Assembly (NCBI RefSeq): GCF_013004595.1
Contig: NZ_JABEMC010000005.1
Location: 62,001-126,000, forward strand
Length of the DNA stretch: 64,000 nucleotides
Reading direction: 5' to 3'
Origin: Brevibacterium luteolum
GTDB taxonomy: Bacteria > Actinomycetota > Actinomycetes > Actinomycetales > Brevibacteriaceae
Shown here in pieces: positions 32,962-42,418 of this stretch. The translations under genes and the position numbers were made by a program. Within the stretch, counting starts at the first letter, position 1, and each line of letters starts with the position of its first letter. Under the pieces are notes generated by a model. The model did not search any database and was not told where the DNA came from. It was given only the letters and a program-made list of their open reading frames with translations.

Positions 32962-33462
32962 TCAGGCGTTGACGAAATAGATGGCGTTGGCGACGACAAA
33001 GGCCGTCAGTGCGGCTGCCGCACAGCAGAACTCGACGATGATGCCGATGCCCAGCGCCTTGATCGCCGTCCAGCTCGACTGCCACGATTCCTTCGGATCC
33101 TTCAGCCGCCGGAATTCGGCGAGGTAGAGACCGGCGATGAAGCCGACGAACAGCCCGACGACCGGGATGACGAAGAAACCGATGAACGCGCAGATCGCGG
33201 CCAGCACCAGCGAGGAGTTCGGGATCTGCCGGGCCTTGAGCCGCTTGCCGGTCAGCACCCACGAGGCGGTCATGCCGATGCCGACGAGCACCAGGATGAC
33301 GGCCAGCGTCACCCAGCCGGTGGCCGTGCCGATGACGACGGCCCATACGATCGCGGCGATGGCGATGAGAATGGAACCGGGCAGCACCGGGACGATGATG
33401 CCGATGCAACCGATGAGCATGGCCAGTCCGACGAGGACGGTCGTGATGATCTCTGCGTTCAC
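32962..33462 (-). CDS. DUF456 membrane protein
   Basis: The 166-residue protein is mostly hydrophobic, with four to five membrane segments. It shows the DUF456 pattern: GLAMLIGCIGIIVPVLPGS at the start and a Gly-rich double helix FIGFFVIPVVGLFVGFIAGLYLAE, then the short loop EFRRLKDPKESW. Proteins of this family have no assigned function. The GTG start follows a GTGAGG-type ribosome-binding site. It is the last gene of its strand here, converging on serC. Confidence 0.8.
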   Translation of the reverse strand: MNAEIITTVLVGLAMLIGCIGIIVPVLPGSILIAIAAIVWAVVIGTATGWVTLAVILVLVGIGMTASWVLTGKRLKARQIPNSSLVLAAICAFIGFFVIPVVGLFVGFIAGLYLAEFRRLKDPKESWQSSWTAIKALGIGIIVEFCCAAAALTAFVVANAIYFVNA

Positions 33463-33590
33463 TGCCAGGTGGCCTCACGTTTCGGGAACAGGGTGCGCCC
33501 TCAGTGTACGAGCACTTCCCGGCACTGACCTGGGCAGGCGCGCCGTACCGGCTGATGACCGGCCGCCCCACACCTCGGGTGCGGTTGATC

Positions 33591-34856
33591 TCAGGGTTTG
33601 CCGTCGTAGCTGAGGTGGATGAGGCGGCGGCGCCGGCGGGGACGGTGGACGCGCAGGTGCTTGGCGAAGATCATCCAGCCCAGCCCCACGGACAGACCGA
33701 TGACACCCGAGAGCCCGCCGACGACGAGCGAAGCGCGGGGCCCGAGGAGGTCGGCGACGATGCCGGCGACCGGTGCGCCGATCGGGGTGCCGCCCATGAC
33801 GACGGCGGCGTAGATCGCCATGACCCTACCGCGGTAGCCGGCCGGCGTCGTCGTCTGCACATAGGCGTTCGCTGAGGTCATCATTGTGATCGCGGAGAAG
33901 CCGACGCCGGTGAGCACGATCGCGAACGCCCAGTAGCTCGGGGCCATCGCCGCGAGCAGGCAGGCGAGCCCGAACCCACCGGCGGCACCGAAGACCATCC
34001 GCAGCCGCGGCTTCTCCCGCTTGGCGGCCGTCAGCGCCCCGGCGACCGAGCCGATCGCCATGACCGAGGACAGCAGCCCGAACCCGCCGGCGTCCTGGTG
34101 GAACTCGATCTTGGCCATCGTGGCGGTGTAGACGCTGAAGTTGAACCCGAAGGTCGAGACGATCCCGAGGATCGTGAGCACGACGATGATGTCAGGCCGG
34201 GTGCGGATGTAGGTGAACCCGCCGAGGATCCCGCGCTTGCCCATCTTCCGGGCACTCGTCGAGTGCAGCTTCGACCGGTCGAGCGTAACGAGCACCCCGA
34301 TGGTGGCGGCGAAGCCGAGCCCAGAGACGAGGAACACCGGTTCGGCGCCGATGAGTGCGGTCAGCCCGCCGGCGATCGCCGGGCCGAACATGCGCGCACC
34401 GTTGAAGGAGGCAGAGTTGAGCGAGACGGCGTTGGGCAGCAGCTTCTCGCCGACGAGCTCGGAGACGAAGGCCTGCCGGGCGGGGTTGTCGATCGTGGCG
34501 ACCATGCCGAGGGCGAAGGCGAGCACGTAGACGTGCCAGAGCACGAGCAGGTGGGTGATGGCGAGCGCGAAGAGCAGCAGCCCGCAGGCACCGAGGAGGG
34601 CCTGGGTGAGGATGAGCAGCTTGCGTTTGGGGAACTTATCGGCGATCGCCCCGGCGACGGGGAACATGATGAGCTGCGGCCCCAGCTGCAGAGCCATGCA
34701 GATGCCGAGCGCGGTCGCGTCGTTGTCGGTCAGCTGGGTAAGGACGATCCAGTCCTGCGCCGTGCGCTGCATCCACGTTCCGGTGTTCGACACCAGCGCA
34801 CCCGAGAACCACCGGCGGTAGTTGGGCTCGCTCAGCGACCGGAACATCGAGCTCAT
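33591..34856 (-). CDS. MFS transporter (MFS_3 type)
   Basis: The 421-residue carrier has twelve predicted membrane segments. It opens NYRRWFSGALVSNTGTWMQRTAQDWIVL, an MFS_3 signature, with loop 2-3 GAIADKFPKRK. It ends in an Arg-rich cytoplasmic tail (HRPRRRRRLIH). It overlaps the upstream DUF3027 gene by 4 nt (ATGA), so it is co-translated with it. From memory, mycobacteria carry an MFS gene beside a DUF3027 gene too. The substrate is unknown. Confidence 0.85.
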   Translation of the reverse strand: MSSMFRSLSEPNYRRWFSGALVSNTGTWMQRTAQDWIVLTQLTDNDATALGICMALQLGPQLIMFPVAGAIADKFPKRKLLILTQALLGACGLLLFALAITHLLVLWHVYVLAFALGMVATIDNPARQAFVSELVGEKLLPNAVSLNSASFNGARMFGPAIAGGLTALIGAEPVFLVSGLGFAATIGVLVTLDRSKLHSTSARKMGKRGILGGFTYIRTRPDIIVVLTILGIVSTFGFNFSVYTATMAKIEFHQDAGGFGLLSSVMAIGSVAGALTAAKREKPRLRMVFGAAGGFGLACLLAAMAPSYWAFAIVLTGVGFSAITMMTSANAYVQTTTPAGYRGRVMAIYAAVVMGGTPIGAPVAGIVADLLGPRASLVVGGLSGVIGLSVGLGWMIFAKHLRVHRPRRRRRLIHLSYDGKP

Positions 34857-35980
34857 CGGCTGGCGTGTGCCTCCTCGCGTTCGGGTTCGGCGGCGGTGTT
34901 GGCCTCTGCCGCTCCCGAGGCGGTGGCCGGCTGTGCCGTGTCCGCACCGCTGGTCTCGCTGGTGCCGGGCTGTTCACTGCTGTCGGACTGCTCAGTGCTG
35001 CCGGAGTCGTCGTCGCTGGTGGTGGCGACCATGTCGAAGTCCTCGTCCAAGTCGTCGATGACCGGGTCGGGGATCGGTTCGGGCTTGCGCCGCTCGTCGG
35101 TCTCCGAGTGCGCGCCGCATCCGTTGTCGAGGGCGACGACGCGGCCGTCGAAGGGCGACCATTCGTTGGCGCACACGCCGAACTGCGTGCGCAGGGAGCC
35201 GGTCATCGGCATGAGGTAACCGCAGGTCGAGCAGTGGGCAGAGGCGCGGCGGGCGAAGTCGCCCTCGGGGCCTGCGTCGGAGTTCTCCCAGCGGGTCGCG
35301 GCGTTGGCGATGCCCTCACGGGAGAGCACGCGGCGACGCCCGAGTCCCCATTCGAAGTTGGGGATCTGGTCGATCTCGTCATCGGGGCCGAGTCCGGTGT
35401 CCTCACCGCCGACCTGTTCGAAGCCCTGCTCGAGGTTCGGGTCGTCAAGCACCTTCGGCAGCACATCGCGGGCGCTCATGTCACCGGGCTGCAGGCGCTC
35501 AGACCACGGCACCCAGCGCGGTGCCACGAGCGCGTCTTCACCGGGCAGCAGCGCGGTCTCACACACGGTGACCTTCTTCGACCGCGGCGCCCGGGCGAGC
35601 ACGGCTACCCAGTGCCAGCCGCGGTAGCCGGGCATCGTGCAGGCGAACGCGTGGGTGGCCAGGCGCTGGCCCTCCATGACAGCGGACAAGTGCCCGCCGA
35701 TGTGCTCGGCTTCGGCCGCCTCGGCGATGGCCTCGCGGGCGATGTCGACGGCGGCGAGCAGCAGTGCGTCGTCGGCGATCTTCGCGGACCTGCGGGAGGT
35801 GCGCGGCGCCTCGGCGGCGGTCTCAGCCGACTGCGGATCCGCAGCTGCGGCAGCTTCCGGTTCCCCCGCCTCGGGCGCGGCGGCGGCAGCCGGCTCGCCG
35901 GAGTCAGCGGGGCTGGCGCCTGTGCGGCTGCGGCTGGCGCGCATGTCCTCTAGCCAGGCATCGAACAGGTGCGACATCAA
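34853..35980 (-). CDS. DUF3027 protein
   Basis: The 375-residue protein has a low-complexity Ala/Glu-rich N-terminus (about 15-60) and the DUF3027 core (about 65-290), with GYRGWHWVAVLARAPRSKKVTVCE and PRWVPWSERLQPGDM. A later cysteine-bearing part, CSTCGYLMPMTGSLR with CANEWSPFDGRVV and GCGAH, could bind zinc. An acidic, Ser/Thr-rich tail ends it. It sits between a cold-shock-domain gene and an MFS gene, overlapping both by 4 nt, in a conserved actinobacterial trio. Function is unknown. The tail contains a CCGAGGCGGTGGC motif on the opposite strand. Confidence 0.82.
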   Translation of the reverse strand: MMSHLFDAWLEDMRASRSRTGASPADSGEPAAAAAPEAGEPEAAAAADPQSAETAAEAPRTSRRSAKIADDALLLAAVDIAREAIAEAAEAEHIGGHLSAVMEGQRLATHAFACTMPGYRGWHWVAVLARAPRSKKVTVCETALLPGEDALVAPRWVPWSERLQPGDMSARDVLPKVLDDPNLEQGFEQVGGEDTGLGPDDEIDQIPNFEWGLGRRRVLSREGIANAATRWENSDAGPEGDFARRASAHCSTCGYLMPMTGSLRTQFGVCANEWSPFDGRVVALDNGCGAHSETDERRKPEPIPDPVIDDLDEDFDMVATTSDDDSGSTEQSDSSEQPGTSETSGADTAQPATASGAAEANTAAEPEREEAHASR

Positions 35981-36345
35981 CCCTCCAGGTCATCGGCGAT
36001 CGCGCGGAGCACTTCTGCCACCTTATGCGAATGTGCCGAATCGGGGTACCGGCCGCGGCGCAGGCCGGCGGCGGTGTCGTCGAGGAGGCGGATGACGTCT
36101 TCGACCATGACGACCATCTTCTCCGGGTCGCGGCGGACCTTGCGCGGGGCGTCGAGCACGCGGGCCTTGAGCACCTGCTTGCCCTTGCGGCCGTCGACGA
36201 TGTCGAAGTCCAGGCGGGTGCCGGTGCGCACCTGCGCTCCGGCGGGCAGGGCGGAGCCGTGGAGGAAGATCTGTTCGCCGTCATCGGCGGTGACGAAGCC
36301 GAATCCCTTGCCTTCGTCGAACCATTTCACGCGTCCGGTGGGCAT
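35977..36345 (-). CDS. cold-shock-domain protein with C-terminal extension
   Basis: The 122-residue protein has a cold-shock domain at residues 1-65 with RNP1 KGFGFV and RNP2-like IFLHGSAL, then a 55-residue helical extension (VVMVEDVIRLLDDTAAGLRRG) absent from short CspA proteins. It should bind single-stranded RNA or DNA. The ATG has GAAAGGAC upstream. It leads an operon with DUF3027 and an MFS gene, all with 4-nt overlaps, an arrangement kept across actinobacteria. A second, ordinary CspA lies at 56.8 kb. Confidence 0.88.
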   Translation of the reverse strand: MPTGRVKWFDEGKGFGFVTADDGEQIFLHGSALPAGAQVRTGTRLDFDIVDGRKGKQVLKARVLDAPRKVRRDPEKMVVMVEDVIRLLDDTAAGLRRGRYPDSAHSHKVAEVLRAIADDLEG

Positions 36346-36515
36346 AGCGTCCTTTCACATACGTGGCTTCTGGCGGCAGGTGTGCCGCAGCAGAAGCGGA
36401 TTGTTCTGAGTTGGTGGGGTGGTGCGGCCGGTGGGCCGGTGGTGCGGTGTGTGCCGCGGGTGCCGGGTGGCTGTCGTGTGCTGGCGGGCCGGCCGTTGGG
36501 CTCCGGCGGGCCGGT

Positions 36516-36782
36516 TCAGCTGCTGCGGCGGCGCAGTGTGGCGCGGATGAGCACGGCCAGCATTCCTGCAAACCCGATCGGCAGGCAGATCATTCCCGTG
36601 TAGGTCATGAGCGCCGAGGGTCTGGCCTGCATGGCGGCCTGGATGAGCACGACCGCGATCGCAAGCACCCCGATGAGCGAGAAGATCACCGCAGCTGCTG
36701 TGAGCGCGGCATCGGCGCGCGAACTCGCACGCCTGTGCGGCGGTGCCGTCTGCGTCTGTGCGTTCTGTGCGTGTGCGCTCAC
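36516..36782 (-). CDS. small two-helix membrane protein
   Basis: The 88-residue protein has a polar N-terminus (VSAHAQNAQTQTAPPHRRASS) and two membrane segments, AALTAAAVIFSLIGVLAIAVVLI and YTGMICLPIGFAGMLAVLIRATL. I recognise no named family. The GTG at 36782 lies 8 nt after AAGGAGG; a further GTG at 36791 would sit on top of that ribosome-binding site and is discarded. It precedes the cold-shock operon by 170 bp and is divergent from the helicase-associated gene. The downstream gap 36346-36515 is very G/T-rich and holds no gene. Confidence 0.7.
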   Translation of the reverse strand: MSAHAQNAQTQTAPPHRRASSRADAALTAAAVIFSLIGVLAIAVVLIQAAMQARPSALMTYTGMICLPIGFAGMLAVLIRATLRRRSS

Positions 36783-36870
36783 CGTGGCCACCTCCTTCTG
36801 CTGCGTTCGGGCCTGTTGCGGCTGGCCAGACCATTGTAGCCGAGGCCCGGGCCGGGTGCGGCGGCGGTAC

Positions 36871-36876
36871 TAGACT
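36871..36876 (+). promoter_or_regulatory. -10 box of the helicase-associated gene, leaderless layout
   Basis: TAGACT ends 7 nt before the ATG at 36884. Confidence 0.6.
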
Positions 36877-36883
36877 GGGTTCG

Positions 36884-39109
36884 ATGGCTACGCTGACCTC
36901 CTTCGCCGCCTGGCTGCGCGAGCTTCCCGATGCGGACTTCGCTGCGTTCTCCCGCGCCCGCCGGGACCTCATGCGCACCGACCTGCCCCGGCTGCGCGAT
37001 GTCGCCGCGGCCGCCGGGTCGCGCACCGCGGTGGCCACCGGTCTCGAATCCCTCGACACGGCCGCCCTGCAGGCGGTGCACCGGGCGGCGTGTGCGACCC
37101 GTGTCGATCCTGCCGTGCCGGCATCCACGCTGGCGGCCGCGCCCGAGGTGGTGGAGACGCTCAAGACCCGCGGGCTGTTGTGGCCGGTCGGGGATCGTGC
37201 ATATCGCACGCATGCGGAGACGATGAGCCTGCTGCCGACCTCGGCGGCGGAGCTGCGCTCTCCCCCGGACTGGGTGGCAGCCACCGCCCCGGCCGATCCG
37301 GCCGAGTACACCCGGCCGGTCTCCGAAGCGCTCGCTGCCAATGCCGAGGCAGCGGCCGCCTCGGCGACGGTGTCCGGGGTGCTCTCGGCTGTCGACTCTT
37401 TCACCTCTCATGAGGTCTCCCAGCTCACCAGCGGCGGGGCCGGCAAACGCGATATGCAGGCCATCGCCCGCGCACTCGGGGCGAGCTTTCCTGATGCGGT
37501 GATGCTGACCGAACTGGCCGCAGCCGCCGGGCTGCTGGGCATCGGCGGGACTGATCTCGATCCGCGCTGGCTGCCGACTGCGGCCTTCGACACAGTGCTC
37601 GCCGCCGAGCGCAGCGAGGTCTACGCGATGCTGCTGCAGACCTGGCTCACCGGTGCCGTCGATACGACCCATGTGCTGGCCGGGAGCACCGAGCGCGGGG
37701 ACCGGCTGCAGTCGCTGGCCGCCTCGGCCGGGCTGCACCGCAAGGCCGCCTATGCCGGGTTCCCGCAGTCCCAGCCGCCGCTGCCGCACGCCCGGTACGC
37801 GCTGCTGCACACGCTGGCTGAACTGACAGACGACTCAGCTGGCGGCGGCAGCGCTGGAGACGATGGCACCCATCTGGCGGTGCCCGATGATCTGCTCATC
37901 GCCCACATCCAATGGCGCCACCCGCTGCTGGCCGCCGCCAGCACCGCCACGCTCACCCGGCTCATCGACGAAGCCGCGCTGCTCGGGCTGCTGTGCACCC
38001 CGCTGGCTGATGGCCACGCCCACGCCCTCACCCGACTCGGGAAGGTACTCACCACGCACCTCGCAGAGGCGATGGACACCGCCCGTGCCGTCACCGGCTT
38101 TGACATCACTGCGGTCTCGGTGCCCGAATCGATTCCCGCCCGGGTCGACGGGATCCTGCCCGAGCTGCAGACCCGCGTCGTCGTGCAGTCCGACCTCACC
38201 GCGATCGCCACCGGCCCGCTGGCGCCGCAGATCCATGCTGCGCTCACCGAGCTCGCCGAGGTCGACACCCGCGGGCAGGGCACTGTGTACCGGTTCACGG
38301 AGACGACGATCTCCGATGCCCTGAAGTCCGGGCTGCGCGCCGATGACATCACCGCCCGGCTGCGCGAGGTCACCGGACAGGACACGCTGCCCCAGCCGCT
38401 CGAGTTCCTCATCACCGAAACCGCCGGGCGGCTCGGCCGCATCCAGATCGCTGCCGCCCGCAGCGTCATTGTCGTCGACGACGAAGCCGAACTCGCCGCG
38501 ATGCTCGCCGACTCCGCTCTCGTCCCCGCCGGGCTCACCCGCTTGAGCGCGACGGTCGCGGTCTCAAACGTCTCGCGCGAACGGCTGGCGATGCTGCTCG
38601 AAGCCGCCGAATACCAGACGATGGCCGCCGCCCCAGAGAACCCCGCTCCCCCGCGCGCAGCCAGCCTCGCCCGCCGGCCGGCCACCACCCGGCGCACCAC
38701 CCGAGTGCCTGACTCGCGCTTGTCCTCCTATATCTCCTCTCTGCGCTCCGGCAGCGAGGAACCGGAGACCGAATCACCGTCGACGATCGCCGATGTGCTG
38801 CGCGAAGCCGCAGCCACCGGCACCGAGGTCGACCTCACCGTCGTCGGCCGCGAGGGTTCCCAGCGCCAGGTCCGCATCGCCCCGATCCAGGTGGCAGGCG
38901 GGCGGGTGCGCACCCGCACCGGCCCGGCCCGCGACACCGAACTGACCTTCGGGCTCGCCCGCATCATCTCCGCCGCTCCCGCCGGCACAGGTGACGGCGG
39001 CACCACACCCACCTTCGCCTCGGACACCCCCGCCTCGGACAACCCCGCCTCAGGAACCCCCACCTCGGGCACGGGCAGCGAGGACACGGACAACAAGGAC
39101 AGCCTGTGA
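36884..39109 (+). CDS. helicase-associated (Helicase_C_3) protein, partner of XPB
   Basis: The 741-residue protein opens TSFAAWLRELPDADFAAFSRAR, has winged-helix-like segments in its first two thirds, and holds the Helicase_C_3 domain at about 420-560 (VVVQSDLTAIATGPL, FLITETAGRLGRIQIA). It has no Walker motifs of its own. Mycobacteria encode a similar protein directly upstream of their XPB helicase (Rv0862c-Rv0861c, from memory). It overlaps XPB by GTGA, so the two are made in equal amounts and probably act together in DNA repair. An Arg-rich stretch and Ser/Thr/Pro-rich tail end the protein. The start is fixed by the leaderless promoter. Confidence 0.85.
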   Translation: MATLTSFAAWLRELPDADFAAFSRARRDLMRTDLPRLRDVAAAAGSRTAVATGLESLDTAALQAVHRAACATRVDPAVPASTLAAAPEVVETLKTRGLLWPVGDRAYRTHAETMSLLPTSAAELRSPPDWVAATAPADPAEYTRPVSEALAANAEAAAASATVSGVLSAVDSFTSHEVSQLTSGGAGKRDMQAIARALGASFPDAVMLTELAAAAGLLGIGGTDLDPRWLPTAAFDTVLAAERSEVYAMLLQTWLTGAVDTTHVLAGSTERGDRLQSLAASAGLHRKAAYAGFPQSQPPLPHARYALLHTLAELTDDSAGGGSAGDDGTHLAVPDDLLIAHIQWRHPLLAAASTATLTRLIDEAALLGLLCTPLADGHAHALTRLGKVLTTHLAEAMDTARAVTGFDITAVSVPESIPARVDGILPELQTRVVVQSDLTAIATGPLAPQIHAALTELAEVDTRGQGTVYRFTETTISDALKSGLRADDITARLREVTGQDTLPQPLEFLITETAGRLGRIQIAAARSVIVVDDEAELAAMLADSALVPAGLTRLSATVAVSNVSRERLAMLLEAAEYQTMAAAPENPAPPRAASLARRPATTRRTTRVPDSRLSSYISSLRSGSEEPETESPSTIADVLREAAATGTEVDLTVVGREGSQRQVRIAPIQVAGGRVRTRTGPARDTELTFGLARIISAAPAGTGDGGTTPTFASDTPASDNPASGTPTSGTGSEDTDNKDSL

Positions 39110-40839
39110 ACGGTCCCCTCATCGTCCAGGCCGATCGCACCGTGCTGCTCGAATCGACCCACCCGGAGGCCGCCGAGGCGGCGATCGCAATCGCCCCGTT
39201 CGCGCAGCTGGCCAAGACGCCCGAGCTCATCCACACGTACACGATCACCCCGCTGGGCCTGTGGAACGCCCGGGCCAGCGGCCACGATCCCGAATCCGTC
39301 ATCGACGCACTGCTCGAATACACCAAGCACCCGGTCCCGCACGCGCTGCTGCTCGACATCGTCGAAACAATGGAGCGCTTCGGGGTCCTCACCCTCGAGC
39401 AGTCCCCCATCCACGGGCTCGTCCTGCACAGCCAGGACGCGGAACTGCTGAGTGAGCTCATCACGCATCCGGAGATCGTCTCACTGGTGGGCACCCGCAT
39501 CGATGAGCACACGGTGCGCGTGCACCCCTCGGAGCGCGGCGAGCTCAAGCACCGGCTGCTGCGGCTTGACCACCCGGTCTCCGACCACGCCGGCTACGTC
39601 GATGGTGAGAAGCATGAGATCGAGCTGTCGGCCACCACCGGGGACACCGGCACCGAGGCGACGGGCACCTCGGGTGCGGAGGGCAGCGGTGCCTCCGGAG
39701 CAGAGGGCAGCGGTGTCGTGGGCAGCCGTCAGCCGTGGCATCTGCGCGAGTACCAGCAGCGGGCCGTCGATGCGTTCACCCACGGTGAGTCCGGGGTCGT
39801 GGTGCTGCCGTGCGGGGCGGGCAAGACGATCGTCGGGGCGGCGACGATGGCCGCCGTCGGCACGACGACGCTCATCCTCGTGACGAATTCGGTGGCGGCC
39901 AAGCAGTGGAAGGCCGAGCTGCTCAGGCGCACCAGCCTGACCGCCGACGAGATCGGCGAGTACTCCGGATCGGTCAAGGAGATCCGCCCGATCACGATCG
40001 CGACCTACCAAGTTCTCACCACCCGCCGGAAGGGCTCCTACCTCCACCTGGAGCTGCTCGATGCTCGCGATTGGGGCCTGGTGATCTACGACGAAGTGCA
40101 TCTGCTGCCGGCCCCGGTGTTCCGGCTCACCGCAGGGCTGCAGGCCCGCCGCAGGCTCGGCCTGACCGCCACGCTCGTGCGCGAGGACGGGCGAGAGGAG
40201 GAGGTGTTCTCGCTCATCGGACCCAAGCAGTTCGAGGCGCCGTGGAAGGAGATCGAAGCCGCCGGTTACATCGCCGAGGCCCACTGCTACGAGGTGCGCG
40301 TGCGCCTAGATACCGGCACCCGGCGCGCCTACGCACACGCAGATGGGGAGGACCGCTACCGGCTGGCGGCGGCTTCAGATGCGAAGATTCCGGTGGTCAG
40401 AAAGATCGCCGCCCACCACGCCGGCCAGCAGGTGCTCGTCATCGGCCAGTACCTCGACCAGCTCGAAGAGCTCGGCGAGGCCCTCGGCGCACCTGTGCTG
40501 ACAGGCAGGACACCGGTGAAGGAGCGCACGGAGCTGTTCTCGCAGTTCCGCGCCGGGGACATCTCGGTGCTCGTCGTCTCGAAGGTCGCGAACTTCTCGG
40601 TCGACCTGCCCGAGGCCTCGGTCGCCATCCAGGTCTCCGGCTCCTTCGGCTCCCGGCAGGAGGAGGCCCAGCGCCTCGGGAGGATCCTCAGGCCCAAGCC
40701 GCATGCTGAAGCTGCGACCTTCTATACGGTCGTGGCGGCCTCGACCGTCGACGAGCACTTCGGCGCACACCGGCGCCGGTTCCTCACCGAGCAGGGATAT
40801 AGTTACACGATCCTCAACGCCGAGCAGCTCGGACGGTGA
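39106..40839 (+). CDS. xpb: XPB/Ssl2-type DNA repair helicase
   Basis: The 577-residue SF2 helicase has the N-terminal XPB damage-recognition-like domain (1-190), a Gly/Thr/Ser-rich linker (about 180-205), then LREYQQRAVDAF. Motif I is PCGAGKT (about 235-241), motif II DEVH (329-332), motif III GLTATLVRED. The RED motif typical of XPB is present as VREDGREEE, and motif VI is QRLGRILRP (about 521). Bacterial XPB unwinds DNA 3'-5' and is linked to excision repair. The GTG start overlaps the preceding stop. No Bax1 nuclease gene is seen, so the upstream helicase-associated protein is the likely partner. Confidence 0.93.
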   Translation: MNGPLIVQADRTVLLESTHPEAAEAAIAIAPFAQLAKTPELIHTYTITPLGLWNARASGHDPESVIDALLEYTKHPVPHALLLDIVETMERFGVLTLEQSPIHGLVLHSQDAELLSELITHPEIVSLVGTRIDEHTVRVHPSERGELKHRLLRLDHPVSDHAGYVDGEKHEIELSATTGDTGTEATGTSGAEGSGASGAEGSGVVGSRQPWHLREYQQRAVDAFTHGESGVVVLPCGAGKTIVGAATMAAVGTTTLILVTNSVAAKQWKAELLRRTSLTADEIGEYSGSVKEIRPITIATYQVLTTRRKGSYLHLELLDARDWGLVIYDEVHLLPAPVFRLTAGLQARRRLGLTATLVREDGREEEVFSLIGPKQFEAPWKEIEAAGYIAEAHCYEVRVRLDTGTRRAYAHADGEDRYRLAAASDAKIPVVRKIAAHHAGQQVLVIGQYLDQLEELGEALGAPVLTGRTPVKERTELFSQFRAGDISVLVVSKVANFSVDLPEASVAIQVSGSFGSRQEEAQRLGRILRPKPHAEAATFYTVVAASTVDEHFGAHRRRFLTEQGYSYTILNAEQLGR

Positions 40840-40913
40840 GGATGGCCGGTGAGCCGGGGACGTCGGCTGGCATGTATCGTAAGCGAAAGACCACCGAAGA
40901 CGATGGAGTCGTG

Positions 40914-41348
40914 ATGCGATAGAACCGCTCACCCTGGACTGACGTCTGGGGAAATCCCCACCTGCTTCCCATCGCCCTGGCGACTGTTGCCAGCGGCCTG
41001 GGCTTCTACGTCCCGGTCAGTGCGCTGTTCCTTTTGAGCCGGGGCCAGTCTCTCTCAGACGTCTTCATCTTCGAGACGATCCTCGGTGCCAGCATCCTCG
41101 TCGCGGAGGTGCCCAGCGGCATCACAGCACGGCGGGCGACCGTGCTCAACATCGCCAGCTCGTTCGGCAGCCTCGTCGGGATCGCCGTCAACCCGATCAT
41201 CGGCGCAGCAGCCGACGTCAGCGCGCCGCTGGCGTCTGCAGGGATCGTAGCGGTTCTGCTCGGCGTTGCCGTGTCCTGGATCCCGGTGGTCAACCGGTAT
41301 CTCGATGACCGGAGGCCACCTGCCGAACGCGACGACGATGCCGACTGA
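40914..41348 (+). pseudogene. decayed MFS transporter (early stop and internal deletion)
   Basis: ATG CGA TAG at 40914 puts a stop at codon 3. Beyond it one frame runs open to 41348 and encodes NRSPWTDVWGNPHLLPIALA, then TM1-TM2 of an MFS carrier (LGFYVPVSALFLLSRG, FETILGASILVAEVPSG). After VPSG it jumps to ARRATVLNIASSFGSLVGIA, which belongs near the start of TM11 in such carriers, so roughly 250 residues are missing. The end (NRYLDDRRPP) is intact. It is therefore a remnant with a nonsense change and an in-frame deletion. A small product could start at TTG 41034, but this is unlikely. Confidence 0.85.
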
Positions 41349-41360
41349 ACCGGCCGGAGG

Positions 41361-42386
41361 TCAGGCGCCAACTGCCTCGGCGGCGGCACTGCGGGTGCGC
41401 ACCGCCTCGGGTACCGCGACATGCTCGATGACCGGCAGCGAGGCGACCGGCACATCGGAGACGACGACCTCGCGGGCGGCAGTGCGGCTCTCGCCGATCT
41501 TGATGAACACGACGCCGGCGAGCAGGAGCAGACCGCCGACGGCCTGCGCGTAGACCGGAAGCTCAGCGAGAACGGCCCAGGCGATGACGACGGAGAACGG
41601 CACCTCGATGAGGTTGACGAAGCTGGCGACCGTCGCGCCGATCATGCGGATGCCGAAGGCGGCGGTGACGTAGGCGCCGGCGGTGACGAGCACGATGAGG
41701 GCGATCGCCTGCCACCAGGTGACCGGCACTGAGCCCAGCGACATGGGCGCGGTGGTCAGCTGCTGGGCACGCGGACCGGCGAAGGCGTAGACGCCCACGG
41801 CGGCAGCGCCGACGAACATTCCGAATCCCACGAGTGCGATCGGCGGAACCGGCATCTCAGCCTTGGCCGAGTCGAGGAAGTAGCAGGCCAGGCAGACCGC
41901 TGCGCCGAGGGCCAGCAGCACCGAGCCGAGGTGGAGCTGTGCGCCGCGCGGGTCGAGGATGAAGGCCAGGCCGAACATCGCCAGGCCCATGCCGACGAAG
42001 GTGAGCGAGCTGGGGCGGATGCGGCTGCGCAACCACACCCAGACGACGATCATGAGCGGGGCCGTCATCTCCAGCAGCAGTGCGATGGCGACATCGAGGT
42101 GCTCGACCGACATGAAGAACAGCAGCTGCACTCCGGCGACGGACACGATGCCGAAGGTGATGACATCACGCCAGGTCTGCCAGCGGGCGAACGCGTGCCA
42201 GCGGCCGTGCATGGCGATGAGCGTGGGGATGAGGAGGACGAGGCCGGTGCCGAGGACGCGGAGGAACACGACGACCTCCGGGGTCCAGCCGCCGGCGTAC
42301 ATGACCTTGCCGATCGGTGCGGCTGCGGCATAGCAGAAGGCGGACAGCAGGATGAGCAGAAGGCCTGAGACAGCCTGACGGTTCAC
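41361..42386 (-). CDS. EamA/DMT-family transporter
   Basis: The 341-residue protein has ten membrane segments in two EamA repeats (about 8-135 and 150-290). Repeat 1 shows CYAAAAPIGKVMYAGGWTPEVVVFLRVLGTG and repeat 2 ends with VNLIEVPFSVVIAWAVLAELP, as in RhtA/YdcZ-like DMT exporters. The C-terminal 45 residues are polar. These carriers usually export amino acids or metabolites. The GTG at 42386 lies 6 nt after GGGAGGG; an in-frame GTG 15 nt upstream is less suited. It is divergent from a CGNR-type regulator, with a large inverted repeat between. Confidence 0.87.
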   Translation of the reverse strand: MNRQAVSGLLLILLSAFCYAAAAPIGKVMYAGGWTPEVVVFLRVLGTGLVLLIPTLIAMHGRWHAFARWQTWRDVITFGIVSVAGVQLLFFMSVEHLDVAIALLLEMTAPLMIVVWVWLRSRIRPSSLTFVGMGLAMFGLAFILDPRGAQLHLGSVLLALGAAVCLACYFLDSAKAEMPVPPIALVGFGMFVGAAAVGVYAFAGPRAQQLTTAPMSLGSVPVTWWQAIALIVLVTAGAYVTAAFGIRMIGATVASFVNLIEVPFSVVIAWAVLAELPVYAQAVGGLLLLAGVVFIKIGESRTAAREVVVSDVPVASLPVIEHVAVPEAVRTRSAAAEAVGA

Positions 42387-42418
42387 GGTTTCCCTCCCCA
42401 CGACGAACGGAGTGGCGT

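Noticed and set aside
34853..36345. DUF3027 and cold-shock pair as a new regulatory system
   Set aside because: The arrangement is a known conserved actinobacterial neighbourhood, so it is not novel here.
36400..36515. G/T-rich stretch as a G-quadruplex region
   Set aside because: G runs are mostly of two or three bases with irregular spacing, so the case is weak.
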